Part shown: one piece after another, positions 43,621 through 43,703 of the stretch
How the letters are laid out: each line of letters begins with the position of its first letter
Numbering within the stretch: the first letter of the stretch is position 1
Source: Alphaproteobacteria bacterium
GTDB taxonomy: Bacteria > Pseudomonadota > Alphaproteobacteria > TMED109
Direction: 5' to 3'
Length of the DNA stretch: 43,703 bases
Assembly: GCA_022824395.1 (NCBI GenBank)
Contig: JAJDZX010000045.1
Coordinates: forward strand, 1 to 43,703
Notes under the pieces: model-generated
The model's database searches: none
The model's input: the letters and a program-made list of their open reading frames with translations, nothing else
What the model was told of the DNA's origin: nothing
Translations under genes and position numbers: made by a program

Positions 43621-43703
43621 GCGTCAGGTTTTCCACAAAATCCACACCGACAACCGCTGTTGATAACTTTCTGCCCTTCGGGCCAGCTGCTTCATACAAG
43701 GGG

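Overview
The window is GC-rich and comes from an alphaproteobacterium. The chromosomal genes from about 30.7 kb rightward point to this: a FYDLN-acid zinc-ribbon protein, a DUF1013/TrcR-type cell-cycle regulator, an NDUFA12-like complex I accessory protein next to an MlaD-type lipid-transport protein and a DUF2155 protein, and an aat-accC-accB-aroQ cluster divergent from a fused thiS-thiG. No rRNA or other species marker is present, so the genus is not assigned.

From the left edge to about 30.7 kb the window looks like most of an integrative and conjugative element (ICE). Its right end is a tyrosine integrase (29248-30426) facing the 3' end of a tRNA-Ala(GGC) gene (30718-30793). Inside it, on the minus strand, is a near-complete F-type (TraC/TraB/TraV/TraU/TraN/TraH/TraG) type IV secretion operon of about 22 kb. 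Reading from its 5' end the order is: HTH regulator, traA pilin, traL, traE, traK, traB, traV, traC, an HD-fold pseudo-enzyme, trbI, an S26 peptidase, traW, traU, trbC, traN, traF, traH, traG, ssb, traD, the MOB-F relaxase-helicase traI and a small ribbon-helix-helix protein. Many neighbours share ATGA or GTGA stop/start overlaps, so translation is probably coupled along the unit. No traS/traT entry-exclusion, traQ or partition genes were recognised.

Left of the operon is a roughly 300-base non-coding stretch (5361-5653) with a cluster of perfect hairpins and phased TACTAC repeats. It is the best candidate for the transfer origin. Further left, at 441-4490, is a 1349-residue protein with an N-terminal NACHT/STAND-like NTPase and a C-terminal PD-(D/E)XK nuclease-like domain. 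It is a candidate anti-phage or anti-plasmid defence protein carried as cargo. The extreme left edge holds the 3' end of an IS4-type transposase gene. The left attachment site of the ICE was not found, so the element probably continues beyond base 1.

The right 13 kb is mostly housekeeping: envelope lipid transport, protein N-end tagging (Aat), fatty-acid initiation (AccBC), aromatic biosynthesis (AroQ), thiamine thiazole synthesis (ThiSG), an NADP-dependent reductase, an LpxH-like phosphoesterase and a GT4 glycosyltransferase. It includes decayed fragments: a gamma-glutamyltransferase remnant near 31.5 kb, and a YafQ-type toxin remnant at 42.2 kb next to an IS110-family element with a structured non-coding end at the right edge of the window.
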